Source: Segatella copri (GTDB lineage: Bacteria > Bacteroidota > Bacteroidia > Bacteroidales > Bacteroidaceae). From it: a DNA stretch of 64,000 nt. Below are positions 16,882 to 26,142 of this stretch, piece by piece. The notes below the pieces were generated by a model. It was not told the DNA's origin and searched no databases. It saw nothing but the letters and a program-made list of their open reading frames with translations. A program made the translations under genes and the position numbers. How positions within the stretch are numbered: the first letter of the stretch is position 1; every line of letters starts with the position of its first letter. The stretch is from NCBI RefSeq assembly GCF_015074785.1, contig NZ_CP042464.1, positions 1,550,001-1,614,000 of the forward strand, written 5' to 3'.

Positions 16882-19800
16882 TTATTTATACTCTCCCCAA
16901 GCCTTGATATCGATATCCTCGAGCTTGGTGGTGCAGAATGCATAGATGAACGCACTCGCCAGACGGCTGTTGGTAATCAATGGCACGTTCAGGTCGATGG
17001 CTGCACGGCGAATCTTATAACCATTGCTCAACTCACTGCTGGTCAAGTTCTTTGGAATATTCACTACCATATCAATCTCGTGATTGTGGAGCATCTCCAA
17101 AGCCTTTGGTGCACCGCCTTCTGCCTCCTCTGATGGCCAGAGCACACGGGTGTTCTCGATGCCATTCTCGGTGAGGAACTTGCTACTACCACCGGTTGCA
17201 TACAGCTTGTAACCATGCTTAACCAGCATCTGGGCTGCATCGAGCAAATCTACCTTCTGCTTAGCAGAACCTGTAGAAAGCAGGATGTTCTTGGCTGGAA
17301 TGCGATGACCCACAGAAAGCATACTCTTCAGAAGTGCGGTAGATGTATCGTCGCCCAAGCAACCTACCTCACCCGTACTGCTCATATCCACACCCAATAC
17401 TGGGTCTGCCTTCTGCAAACGGTTGAAGCTGAACTGAGATGCCTTGATACCTACATAGTCGAGATCGAAGAGGTTCTTGTGTGGCTTCTCTACTGGCAAA
17501 CCGAGCATTACGCGGGTAGCCAACTCGATGAGGTTGATCTTCAATACCTTGCTTACGAATGGGAACGAACGGCTGGCACGCAAGTTACACTCGATAACGA
17601 GAATATCATTGTCACGAGCCATGAACTGGATGTTGAACGGACCGTTGATGTGCAACTCCTTGGCAATCTGACGACCTACTCGCTTCACACGACGAACTGT
17701 CTCAACATACAACTTCTGAGGAGGGAACTGAATGGTAGCATCGCCTGAGTGAACACCGGCAAACTCGATGTGCTCAGAAATCGCATAGGCAATCACCTCG
17801 CCATTCTTTGCCACAGCATCCATCTCAATCTCCTTGGCATGTTCGATAAACTTACTTACTACCACTGGGTGATCCTCACTCACGTTGGCAGCCAACTGCA
17901 GGAATCGCTTCAGCTCTTCCTCGTTAGAACATACGTTCATCGCAGCACCAGAAAGAACGTAACTTGGACGAACCAATACAGGGAAGCCTACACGCTCGAT
18001 GAAGTTGTCGATGTCCTCCATAGAGGTCAGGGCGCTCCACTCTGGCTGGTTGATGCCGTTGTTGGTCAACATCTGAGAGAACTTGGCACGGTCCTCAGCG
18101 TTATCGATGTCCTTGGCAGCAGTACCCAGGATTGGCACGTTCTGTGCATCCAGGTGCATAGCCAGGTTGTTTGGAATCTGACCACCGGTAGATACGATGA
18201 CGCCATGAGGCTGCTCCATCTCGATGATATCCATCACACGCTCGAAGGTCAACTCGTCGAAGTAGAGACGGTCGCACATATCGTAGTCGGTAGATACGGT
18301 CTCTGGGTTGTAGTTGATCATCACTGAGCGCCAGCCTTCCTTGCGGATGGTGTTCAATGCCTGAACGCCACACCAGTCGAACTCTACGGAAGAACCGATG
18401 CGGTAAGCACCCGAACCGAGTACGATGATAGAACGGTGGTCGTTCTCGAAGGTGATGTCGCTCTTCACACCTGCATAAGTTACATAGAGGTAGTTGGTCT
18501 GGGCAGGATACTCTGCTGCCAGGGTATCAATCTGCTTTACTACAGGCAGGATGCCATAGCTCTTGCGCTTGTTGCGAACCAGCAGGGCTGCCTTGTGCAT
18601 GTTGCCCAACTCCTGCTCCAAGCCCACGGCACGAGCAACCTGGAAGTCGGTGAAACCGTAAACCTTAGCAGAACGGAGCAGAGCCTGACCGATGGTATTG
18701 ATGTTGCACTTCTTCATCGCCTCGTCGATGTCGATGATGTGCTTCAACTTCTCAAGGAACCACTTGTCAATCTTGGTCAAGTCGTGAATCTGATCTACGG
18801 TATAACCCTTGTGCATTGCCTTTGAAATCACGAACACACGCTTATCTGTTGGCTCGCGCAAAGCTGCATCGATATCATCGATTTCAAGCTCCTTGTTCTC
18901 TACGAAACCGTGCATGCCCTGACCAATCATACGAAGACCCTTCTGGATGGCCTCCTCGAAGTTGCGGCCGATGGCCATTACCTCACCTACTGACTTCATA
19001 GATGAACCCAACTCCTTATCTACGCCACGGAACTTAGACAAGTCCCAACGAGGAATCTTACAAACTACGTAGTCCAATGCTGGCTCGAAGAAGGCAGATG
19101 TGGTCTTGGTTACTGAGTTCTTCAACTCGAACAGACCGTAGCCCATACCGAGCTTGGCTGCAACGAAGGCAAGAGGATAACCAGTAGCCTTAGATGCCAA
19201 GGCTGATGAACGGCTCAAACGGGCATTCACCTCGATTACACGATAATCCTCGCTCTTAGGGTCGAAGGCATACTGCACGTTACACTCACCCACGATTCCG
19301 ATGTGACGGATAATCTTGATGGCGAGGGCACGGAGCTTATGATACTCAGCATTGCTCAGGGTCTGAGATGGAGCGATGACGATACTCTCACCAGTATGGA
19401 TTCCCAGTGGGTCGAAGTTCTCCATGTTACAAACTGTGATACAGTTGTCGTAACGGTCGCGAACCACCTCATACTCAATCTCTTTCCAGCCCTTCAAACT
19501 CTTCTCTACCAATACCTGTGGAGAGAAAGAGAAAGCCTTCTCAGCGAGTTTGTTCAGCTCCTCCTCGTTGTCTGCGAAACCGGAACCGAGACCACCCAAG
19601 GCGTAAGCAGCACGGATGATGACAGGATAACCGAGCTCAGCAGCAGCCTTGCGGGTCTGCTCGATGTTCTCGCAAGCCTCACTCTTGATGGTCTTCACGT
19701 TGATTTCATCCAGCTTCTCTACGAAGAGCTCACGGTCCTCAGTATCCATGATAGCCTGTACTGGAGTACCCAATACCTTGACATTATATTTCTCCAGGAT

Positions 19801-20115
19801 GCCCTGGCGATAGAGTTCCACACCACAGTTGAGGGCTGTCTGACCACCGAAGCTGAGGAGGATTCCGTCTGGCTTCTCCTTCTGGATGACACGCTCTACG
19901 AAGTATGGCTGCACTGGCAGGAAGTAAATCTGGTCGGCAACACCTTCTGATGTCTGTACGGTTGCGATATTCGGGTTGATGAGCACAGTCTCGATACCTT
20001 CCTCGCGCAATGCCTTCAGGGCCTGCGAACCTGAGTAGTCGAACTCACCTGCTTCACCGATCTTCAAGGCTCCAGAACCTAAGAGGAGCACCTTCTTTAT
20101 ATTTTCGTCTTTCAT
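16882..20115 (-). CDS. carB: Carbamoyl-phosphate synthase large subunit
   Basis: The 1077-residue length and the internal duplication are typical: two ATP-grasp halves open with VLLLGSGALKIGEAGEFDYSGS (about residue 9) and IIVLGSGAYRIGSSVEFDWCG (about 567), and the C-terminal allosteric MGS-like domain includes LYATGGSSKFLTENG. It makes carbamoyl phosphate from bicarbonate, ammonia (channelled from CarA) and 2 ATP for pyrimidine and arginine synthesis. carA ends 12 bp upstream, so the two are cotranscribed. Confidence 0.98.
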   Translation of the reverse strand: MKDENIKKVLLLGSGALKIGEAGEFDYSGSQALKALREEGIETVLINPNIATVQTSEGVADQIYFLPVQPYFVERVIQKEKPDGILLSFGGQTALNCGVELYRQGILEKYNVKVLGTPVQAIMDTEDRELFVEKLDEINVKTIKSEACENIEQTRKAAAELGYPVIIRAAYALGGLGSGFADNEEELNKLAEKAFSFSPQVLVEKSLKGWKEIEYEVVRDRYDNCITVCNMENFDPLGIHTGESIVIAPSQTLSNAEYHKLRALAIKIIRHIGIVGECNVQYAFDPKSEDYRVIEVNARLSRSSALASKATGYPLAFVAAKLGMGYGLFELKNSVTKTTSAFFEPALDYVVCKIPRWDLSKFRGVDKELGSSMKSVGEVMAIGRNFEEAIQKGLRMIGQGMHGFVENKELEIDDIDAALREPTDKRVFVISKAMHKGYTVDQIHDLTKIDKWFLEKLKHIIDIDEAMKKCNINTIGQALLRSAKVYGFTDFQVARAVGLEQELGNMHKAALLVRNKRKSYGILPVVKQIDTLAAEYPAQTNYLYVTYAGVKSDITFENDHRSIIVLGSGAYRIGSSVEFDWCGVQALNTIRKEGWRSVMINYNPETVSTDYDMCDRLYFDELTFERVMDIIEMEQPHGVIVSTGGQIPNNLAMHLDAQNVPILGTAAKDIDNAEDRAKFSQMLTNNGINQPEWSALTSMEDIDNFIERVGFPVLVRPSYVLSGAAMNVCSNEEELKRFLQLAANVSEDHPVVVSKFIEHAKEIEMDAVAKNGEVIAYAISEHIEFAGVHSGDATIQFPPQKLYVETVRRVKRVGRQIAKELHINGPFNIQFMARDNDILVIECNLRASRSFPFVSKVLKINLIELATRVMLGLPVEKPHKNLFDLDYVGIKASQFSFNRLQKADPVLGVDMSSTGEVGCLGDDTSTALLKSMLSVGHRIPAKNILLSTGSAKQKVDLLDAAQMLVKHGYKLYATGGSSKFLTENGIENTRVLWPSEEAEGGAPKALEMLHNHEIDMVVNIPKNLTSSELSNGYKIRRAAIDLNVPLITNSRLASAFIYAFCTTKLEDIDIKAWGEYK

Positions 20116-20127
20116 CTTTATTCCTAA

Positions 20128-21213
20128 TTATTTAAGTGTTTCTACAAACTTATCAAACATGAACTCTGTATCCACAGGACCTGAGCAAGCCTCTGGGTGG
20201 AACTGGCTTGAGAACCAAGGGTTCACCTTGTGGCGGATACCCTCGTTAGAGCCATCATTCATATTTACAAAAAGCTCCTCCCAGTCGTTGCCCAATGTCT
20301 TGGCATCAACGGCATAACCGTGGTTCTGAGAGGTGATGTAGCAATTGTTGGTTCCTACCATGCGCACAGGCTGGTTGTGTGAACGGTGACCATACTTCAA
20401 CTTGTAGATAGTAGCACCGGCTGCCTTAGAAAGCAACTGGTTACCCATACAGATACCGCAGATAGGCTTGCGGCTCTGACTGATCTGCTTGCGAATAATG
20501 TTTACTGCATCCTCACACATATCCGGGTCACCAGGACCATTTGCCAGGAACAGGCCGTCGAAGTCCATATCGGTGTAATCGTAATTCCATGGCACACGGA
20601 TCACCTCTACGCCTCTGTTGATGAGGCAACGGATGATGTTTGCCTTCACACCGCAGTCAACGAGAACCACCTTCTTGCCGGCACCCTCGTTGTAACGGAT
20701 AATCTCCTTGCAGCTCACCTGGTCAACGAAGTTTACACCCTCGTAGTTTGCCTCAGGGATGTTGTCTGGTTCATCATCAAAGAGAATCTTACCCATCATC
20801 ACACCATGCTCACGAAGCACCTTAGTCAACTCACGGGTGTCGATGCCTGTGATTCCTGGCACCTTTTCGCGCTTCAACCAGTCGGCAAGACTCTCCACTG
20901 CATTCCAGTGGCTGTACTGCTCGCTGTAATCATTCACGATGATGGCAGAAGCATAAATCTTGTCACTCTCCATGAAGGTTGGCAAACCATTCTCCTCAAA
21001 AGTAAATGGTGGCACACCATAGTTGCCCACGAGAGGGAATGTAAGTGTCATCAACTGACCGGCGTAAGAAGGGTCGGTCAAACTCTCTGGATATCCCATC
21101 ATGGCTGTGTTGAACACAACCTCGCCCGCTACAGGAGCGTCATATCCAAAAGATTTGCCATGGAACTTGGTTCCATCGCTCAAAACTAAGGTTACTTTTT
21201 TCATATCTGACAT
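20128..21213 (-). CDS. carA: Carbamoyl-phosphate synthase small (glutaminase) subunit
   Basis: This 361-residue class I glutamine amidotransferase has the catalytic Cys in CGICMGNQLL and the His/Glu pair in SQFHPEACSGP. The N-terminal CPSase domain includes VVFNTAMMGYPESLTDPSY. It frees ammonia from glutamine and passes it to CarB. It lies 66 bp after the purF-type gene and 12 bp before carB in a run of glutamine-using enzymes. Confidence 0.97.
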   Translation of the reverse strand: MSDMKKVTLVLSDGTKFHGKSFGYDAPVAGEVVFNTAMMGYPESLTDPSYAGQLMTLTFPLVGNYGVPPFTFEENGLPTFMESDKIYASAIIVNDYSEQYSHWNAVESLADWLKREKVPGITGIDTRELTKVLREHGVMMGKILFDDEPDNIPEANYEGVNFVDQVSCKEIIRYNEGAGKKVVLVDCGVKANIIRCLINRGVEVIRVPWNYDYTDMDFDGLFLANGPGDPDMCEDAVNIIRKQISQSRKPICGICMGNQLLSKAAGATIYKLKYGHRSHNQPVRMVGTNNCYITSQNHGYAVDAKTLGNDWEELFVNMNDGSNEGIRHKVNPWFSSQFHPEACSGPVDTEFMFDKFVETLK

Positions 21214-21279
21214 TTGATTCTTTTATTTCATACTTATAAGAGCAAATGAATTCTTCACTCTTCGCTCTTCTCTATTCAC

Positions 21280-23163
21280 TTATTTATGATAAACGTTTTC
21301 GATGTAGTTTACAAACGACTGGTTGCAGAGCTTCGTGCCGCCTGGGGTTGGATAATGACCGGTGAAATACCAGTCGCCCTTGTGGTTTGGAATCGCCTCG
21401 CGCAAGCCCTCGATGCTTTGGAATACGAGTTGGATAGGAGTAGTCATGCCCTCTGGGCGAAGCATCTCTACTATCTTCTCGTTGATTTCCTCGGTGCTGA
21501 ATGGCTTATAGATGGAGCGTACCGGATTGATCTGCTCCTCCTTTGGCTTTGCCAGTTCTGCCTTGCAAGCCTCATAGGTCTGCTCGATAAGGTCTTCCAT
21601 CTTGCGCTCTTTCAAAAGCTGGATGGCAGCACGGAACACGCAGAACTCTTCCAGTCTTGCCATATCGATACCGTAATAATCCGGATAACGGATCTGAGGG
21701 GCACTGGAAACCACTACGATCTTTTTAGGATGCAGACGGTCGAGGATGCGGAGAATACTCTCCTTCAGGGTTGTACCGCGCACGATACTATCATCGATAA
21801 TGACAAGATTATCCACATTCGGCTCAATGCTTCCATAGGTTACATCATACACATGGCTCGCCAGGTCGTTACGACTGTTGCCCTCAGTGATAAAGGTACG
21901 GAGTTTGATATCCTTCCATGCTATCTTTTCTGAGCGGACGAAGTCGCCGAGGATTTCGTATAATTCTTCTTTTGAAGGAACATGGTCGAGGTTGGCAATC
22001 TGCTCAATCTTGGTCTCATTAAGATACTTCTTGAAACCGCTCAACATGCCATAGTAAGCCACCTCGGCAGTGTTCGGGATATAGCTGAACACGGTGTGGT
22101 CTACATCATAATCCACAGCCTTCAGGATAGGCTGGGTCAACTGCTCCCCCAACTGCTTACGCTCCTTATAGATATCCTTGTCGGAACCACGACTGAAGTA
22201 GATGCGCTCGAATGAGCAGGCTGAATCGCCCTTCTGCTCCATGATGCGCTCGATGCTGCACTCTCCGTTCTTCTTCACGAGAAGCGCCGTGCCCGGCATC
22301 AGTTCCTGCACTTCCTCTGCCTCCAGGTCGAAGGTGGTCTGGAGTACAGGGCGCTCGCTGGCTACTACCACGATTTCATCGTTCTTGTAATAGAACGCAG
22401 GACGGATGCCCCAAGGGTCGCGCATAGAGAACATTTCACCCGAACCGGTGATACCGCAAACCACATAACCGCCATCAAAGTTCTTCATCGTGGTCTTGAG
22501 TACATTGCTCATCTTCACGTGGTCTTCTATATAGTTGGTGATATCGGTATTCTGCATCTCCATCGCCTTTGCAGCTACGAAGTTGCGCTCCACCTCTCTG
22601 TCCAGACGGTGCCCCATCAGTTCAAGCATGATGTAGGTGTCGCTGTAGATGCGAGGACTCTGGCCCTGCTTGGTCAGTTCCTCGAAGATTTCATCTACGT
22701 TGGTCATGTTGAAGTTACCACAAAGGCAGAGGTTCTTCGCCTTCCAGTTGTTACGTCGCAGGAATGGGTGCACATACTGAATACCACTCTTTCCGGTGGT
22801 ACTGTAGCGCAGGTGTCCCATATAAAGTTCGCCTGCAAAAGGCAGTTCCTCTTTAGCGAACTTTGCATCAGCAAGCTGCTCGGGAGTCAGGCTCTTGAAG
22901 TTGGCATTCGCCTTGCCGAAGATTTCGGTCACGGCATTCTTGCCCTCTGCACGCTCACGGAACATATACTCATGACCAGGCTTACCGCCCAGTTTGACAC
23001 AAGCCATACCAGCACCCTCCTGGCCACGGTTGTGCTGCTTCTCCATCATCAGATAGAGTTTGTTGAGTGCGTACATCCAAGTACCATACTTCTGCTGGTA
23101 ATACTCCAGTGGCTTGAGCAATCTGATCATTGCTACACCACACTCATGTTTCAATGGTTCCAT
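21280..23163 (-). CDS. purF: Amidophosphoribosyltransferase (PurF family), long form
   Basis: The protein has 627 residues, against roughly 470-510 for classical PurF. The class II glutaminase nucleophile is the Cys in LKHECGVAMI, so seven residues must be removed to expose it. The PRPP-binding loop is DNLVIIDDSIVRGTT near residue 440. The extra length includes insertions around residues 75-110 and 345-400 and a C-terminal tail. It should make 5-phosphoribosylamine from PRPP and glutamine, the first step of purine synthesis. Whether a second, shorter PurF exists in this genome cannot be seen here. It sits between glmS and carA. Confidence 0.88.
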   Translation of the reverse strand: MEPLKHECGVAMIRLLKPLEYYQQKYGTWMYALNKLYLMMEKQHNRGQEGAGMACVKLGGKPGHEYMFRERAEGKNAVTEIFGKANANFKSLTPEQLADAKFAKEELPFAGELYMGHLRYSTTGKSGIQYVHPFLRRNNWKAKNLCLCGNFNMTNVDEIFEELTKQGQSPRIYSDTYIMLELMGHRLDREVERNFVAAKAMEMQNTDITNYIEDHVKMSNVLKTTMKNFDGGYVVCGITGSGEMFSMRDPWGIRPAFYYKNDEIVVVASERPVLQTTFDLEAEEVQELMPGTALLVKKNGECSIERIMEQKGDSACSFERIYFSRGSDKDIYKERKQLGEQLTQPILKAVDYDVDHTVFSYIPNTAEVAYYGMLSGFKKYLNETKIEQIANLDHVPSKEELYEILGDFVRSEKIAWKDIKLRTFITEGNSRNDLASHVYDVTYGSIEPNVDNLVIIDDSIVRGTTLKESILRILDRLHPKKIVVVSSAPQIRYPDYYGIDMARLEEFCVFRAAIQLLKERKMEDLIEQTYEACKAELAKPKEEQINPVRSIYKPFSTEEINEKIVEMLRPEGMTTPIQLVFQSIEGLREAIPNHKGDWYFTGHYPTPGGTKLCNQSFVNYIENVYHK

Positions 23164-23268
23164 CTCTCTATTATCCTTATCTTATTTAGTTAAATTTGAA
23201 TATACCTATCCGAGGGATTCCCCTCCAAAAAAAGGGAAACGTCAAGAAATGACGAATCCCTTTATATA

Positions 23269-25173
23269 TTATTCTACAGTAACTGACTTGGCCAAGTTTC
23301 TAGGTTGGTCAACGTCCTTGCCCTTACATACAGCTACATGGTAAGCCAAGAGCTGCAAAGGAATGGTAGCCAATAATGGCTCCAAGCACTCCAAGGTCTC
23401 AGGGAGTTCAATCACTTCGTCGGCAATCTTGGAAATGATTTCATCGCCATTGCTGACAATAGCAATAACACGACCCTGACGGGCTTTAATCTCCTGAATA
23501 TTAGACAAGACCTTCTCGTACATGAAGTTGTGGGTAGCAATAACTACCACTGGCATATCGCTGTCAATCAATGCGATAGGACCATGCTTCATCTCCGCTG
23601 CAGGATAACCCTCAGCGTGGATGTAGCTAATCTCCTTCAACTTCAATGCACCCTCAAGGGCCACAGGATACTGGAATCCACGGCCCAGATAGATGAAATT
23701 GCGAGCGTATGTAAACGTACGGCTCAAGTCAGCTATCTTATTGTTGAGCTTCAACACTTCCTTCATCTTGGCAGGAATGTTCCAAAGCTGTTCTGTAATC
23801 TTCTGATATTCATTTTCGCTGATGGTTCCCCTCTCCTTACCGATGGCAAGTGCCAGAAGGATAAGGACGGTAACCTGACCAGTGAACGCCTTGGTAGAGG
23901 CAACACCAATCTCCGGACCTACGTGAATATAGGTACCTGTATCTGTTTCTCGGGCAATGGAAGAACCTATCGAGTTACAGATACCATAGATAAACGCACC
24001 GCTCTCCTTGGCAAGCTTGATGGCAGCCAGGGTATCAGCGGTTTCACCACTCTGGGAAATGGCGATGACGACATCGTCCTTCGTTACCACAGGATTACGG
24101 TAACGGAATTCAGATGCATATTCCACTTCTACAGGGATGCGGCAATAGTTCTCTATCATCTGCTTGCCGATAAGTCCGGCATGCCATGATGTACCACAAG
24201 CCACGATGATGATTCGCTTGGCATTGAGAAGCTGCTGGCGATGGTCGGTAATGGAGCTGAGCACGACACCCATCTCTGTCTCCTTCTTGCTGGTTGTATC
24301 GTCGCCATCAGTCATTACGCGAGTTTCCACTGTGCGGCTAACTACACGGCCACGCATACAGTTACGAAGGCACTCTGGCTGCTCAAAAATTTCCTTCAAC
24401 ATAAAGTGAGGGAAACCACCCTTCTCTATCTGACCGAGATCAATGTCTACGGTCTGTACTTCAGGGTTGAGTTTAACGTTCTGGATGTTCACCACCTGCA
24501 ATTCCTCACCGAGGCGCATCACAGCGATGTTACCATCCTCCAGATAAACCACCTTATCTGTATATTCGATGATAGGACTGGCATCAGAACCGAGATAAAA
24601 CTCACCATCCTTTCCGATACCTACAACCAACGGACTCTGCTTACGGGCAGCAATGATCTGATTAGGGTTACGCTTATCAAGAATAGCGATAGCGTAGGCT
24701 CCGATTACCTGACGGAGAGCCACCTGAACGGCAGTCAGCAAGTCGAGATTTTTCTTTATCTGAATATATTCAATCAGCTGAACGAGAACCTCAGTATCCG
24801 TCTCGCTCTTAAACTCTACTCCCTTAGCAATGAGATTCTTCTTGATATCGGCATAGTTTTCTATGATTCCATTATGAATCATGGCAAGGTTCTTGCTAGA
24901 GGAATAATGCGGGTGAGCATTTACAGCTGAAGGCTCTCCATGGGTAGCCCAACGAGTATGAGCAATACCCACATGTCCCGAAATATCCTTATCAGAGCAG
25001 AACGCTTCAAGATCTGCCACCTTACCCTTTGCTTTGTAAACGTTCAAAGCACCATCATTACTGATAAGAGCCACGCCTGCACTATCATATCCACGATATT
25101 CCAGACGCTTTAAACCTTTGATAAGAGCAGGATAAGCCTCACCCTTACCTAAATATCCTACAATGCCACACAT
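23269..25173 (-). CDS. glmS: Glutamine-fructose-6-phosphate aminotransferase
   Basis: The 634-residue protein starts with the class II glutaminase nucleophile (MCGIVGYLG) and has two SIS isomerase domains (ACGTSWHAGLIG, SQSGETADTLAA) with the C-terminal DQPRNLAKSVTVE motif. It makes glucosamine 6-phosphate for peptidoglycan, LPS and capsule. It is about 25 residues longer than usual because of a linker insertion near residues 285-300 (MTDGDDTTSKKETEMG). It lies 50 bp after the export lipoprotein gene and heads the glmS-purF-carA-carB run. Confidence 0.97.
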   Translation of the reverse strand: MCGIVGYLGKGEAYPALIKGLKRLEYRGYDSAGVALISNDGALNVYKAKGKVADLEAFCSDKDISGHVGIAHTRWATHGEPSAVNAHPHYSSSKNLAMIHNGIIENYADIKKNLIAKGVEFKSETDTEVLVQLIEYIQIKKNLDLLTAVQVALRQVIGAYAIAILDKRNPNQIIAARKQSPLVVGIGKDGEFYLGSDASPIIEYTDKVVYLEDGNIAVMRLGEELQVVNIQNVKLNPEVQTVDIDLGQIEKGGFPHFMLKEIFEQPECLRNCMRGRVVSRTVETRVMTDGDDTTSKKETEMGVVLSSITDHRQQLLNAKRIIIVACGTSWHAGLIGKQMIENYCRIPVEVEYASEFRYRNPVVTKDDVVIAISQSGETADTLAAIKLAKESGAFIYGICNSIGSSIARETDTGTYIHVGPEIGVASTKAFTGQVTVLILLALAIGKERGTISENEYQKITEQLWNIPAKMKEVLKLNNKIADLSRTFTYARNFIYLGRGFQYPVALEGALKLKEISYIHAEGYPAAEMKHGPIALIDSDMPVVVIATHNFMYEKVLSNIQEIKARQGRVIAIVSNGDEIISKIADEVIELPETLECLEPLLATIPLQLLAYHVAVCKGKDVDQPRNLAKSVTVE

Positions 25174-25223
25174 ATATATTATTATTTTTGTAGTATCCTG
25201 ATTTTACTCCCACCTATTACCTG

Positions 25224-26024
25224 CTATCGCAAGATATTGACAATCAATGATGCAATAGAAATCAATGTTCCAACGGCAGAGAACCACAATGTAGTAGATG
25301 AACCGATAGATGAGTTTTGAGCTTTCACCTTATTTGGTTCTACATAGATAATATCATTCTGCTGCAGATAATAGAATGGTGAATTAATAATATTTGCATC
25401 ATTCAAGTTCATACGATAAGTATGCTTCTCTCCTGCTGCATCCTGACGAATCAATAATACATTGTCACGCTTACCATAGATGGTTAAGTCGCCACACTGT
25501 GCCAAAGCTTCAAGAATACTCATCTTCTCCTGTGGAGCATAAATAATTCCTGGCTTTTCTACTTCACCTAATACAGATACATGGTAACTGCCCATGCGAA
25601 CCGTAACAATAGGATTTTCTTTTTCTGCCAGATAAGGCTTCACCTTATTCTTGATGAGATCTTCAGCCTGCTTCTTGGTCAAACCACCGACATGCAAGGT
25701 TCCAACAACAGGAAACTCAATATTACCATCATTATCAACCAGATATCCTTGCAGGGAACCACTACCATAACTCAGCTGTCCGCCTGTACCCAATGTTTGA
25801 GAGACAGAGAGGTTGAAAGGCATGGCAGCCTTTGGATCTGTTGTAATTACTGTAATTGTAAGTTCGTCCTTAGGCATAATCTTGGCTTCATAAAGCATTC
25901 TTGAAGCAGCCAAGCTGATAGAATCTGCATTTTGGAAATAAGCTACATTCTTAGTACTTCCACAACTGCCAAGTACTAAGAGTATAGTCAAAGCGACTAA
26001 AACTGAACTAACGAGTTTTTTCAT
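25224..26024 (-). CDS. Wza-like polysaccharide export lipoprotein
   Basis: The 266-residue protein has a lipoprotein signal (LLVLGSCGSTKN, lipidation Cys near residue 21), a Poly_export domain (MPKDELTITVITTDPKAA, then YLVDNDGNIEFPVVGTLHVGG) and SLBB-type segments (VSVLGEVEKPGIIYAP). The C-terminal hydrophobic helix (TTLWFSAVGTLISIASLIV) fits the outer-membrane helix of Wza homologues. It would export capsule or exopolysaccharide. No Wzc-type kinase, flippase or glycosyltransferase lies nearby, so it is separated from a polysaccharide locus and is instead linked to glmS, which supplies amino-sugar precursor. Confidence 0.85.
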   Translation of the reverse strand: MKKLVSSVLVALTILLVLGSCGSTKNVAYFQNADSISLAASRMLYEAKIMPKDELTITVITTDPKAAMPFNLSVSQTLGTGGQLSYGSGSLQGYLVDNDGNIEFPVVGTLHVGGLTKKQAEDLIKNKVKPYLAEKENPIVTVRMGSYHVSVLGEVEKPGIIYAPQEKMSILEALAQCGDLTIYGKRDNVLLIRQDAAGEKHTYRMNLNDANIINSPFYYLQQNDIIYVEPNKVKAQNSSIGSSTTLWFSAVGTLISIASLIVNILR

Positions 26025-26055
26025 TTTCTAAAATTTTCGTTTTAAAATATTGGTG

Positions 26056-26086
26056 CAAAATTACGGTATTTTTTTGAATACTGCAA
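26056..26086 (-). promoter_or_regulatory. Promoter of the export lipoprotein-glmS operon, inside an inverted repeat
   Basis: On the minus strand TTG (26086-26084), 20 nt, TAATTTTG (26063-26056). A perfect 12-bp inverted repeat, ATTGGTGCAAAA at 26049-26060 and TTTTGCACCAAT at 26089-26100, encloses it and overlaps the -7 box. A dimeric regulator site is possible. Confidence 0.65.
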
Positions 26087-26142
26087 ATTTTTGCACCAAT
26101 AATTCTATTTACGTCTATTTTTTTTTGAAATAATAGCCTTTT

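Noticed and set aside
26049..26100. Invertible capsule promoter
   Set aside because: The arms are 12 bp with a 28-bp spacer, far too short for known invertible promoters of Bacteroides, and no recombinase gene is close. Kept only as a possible operator.
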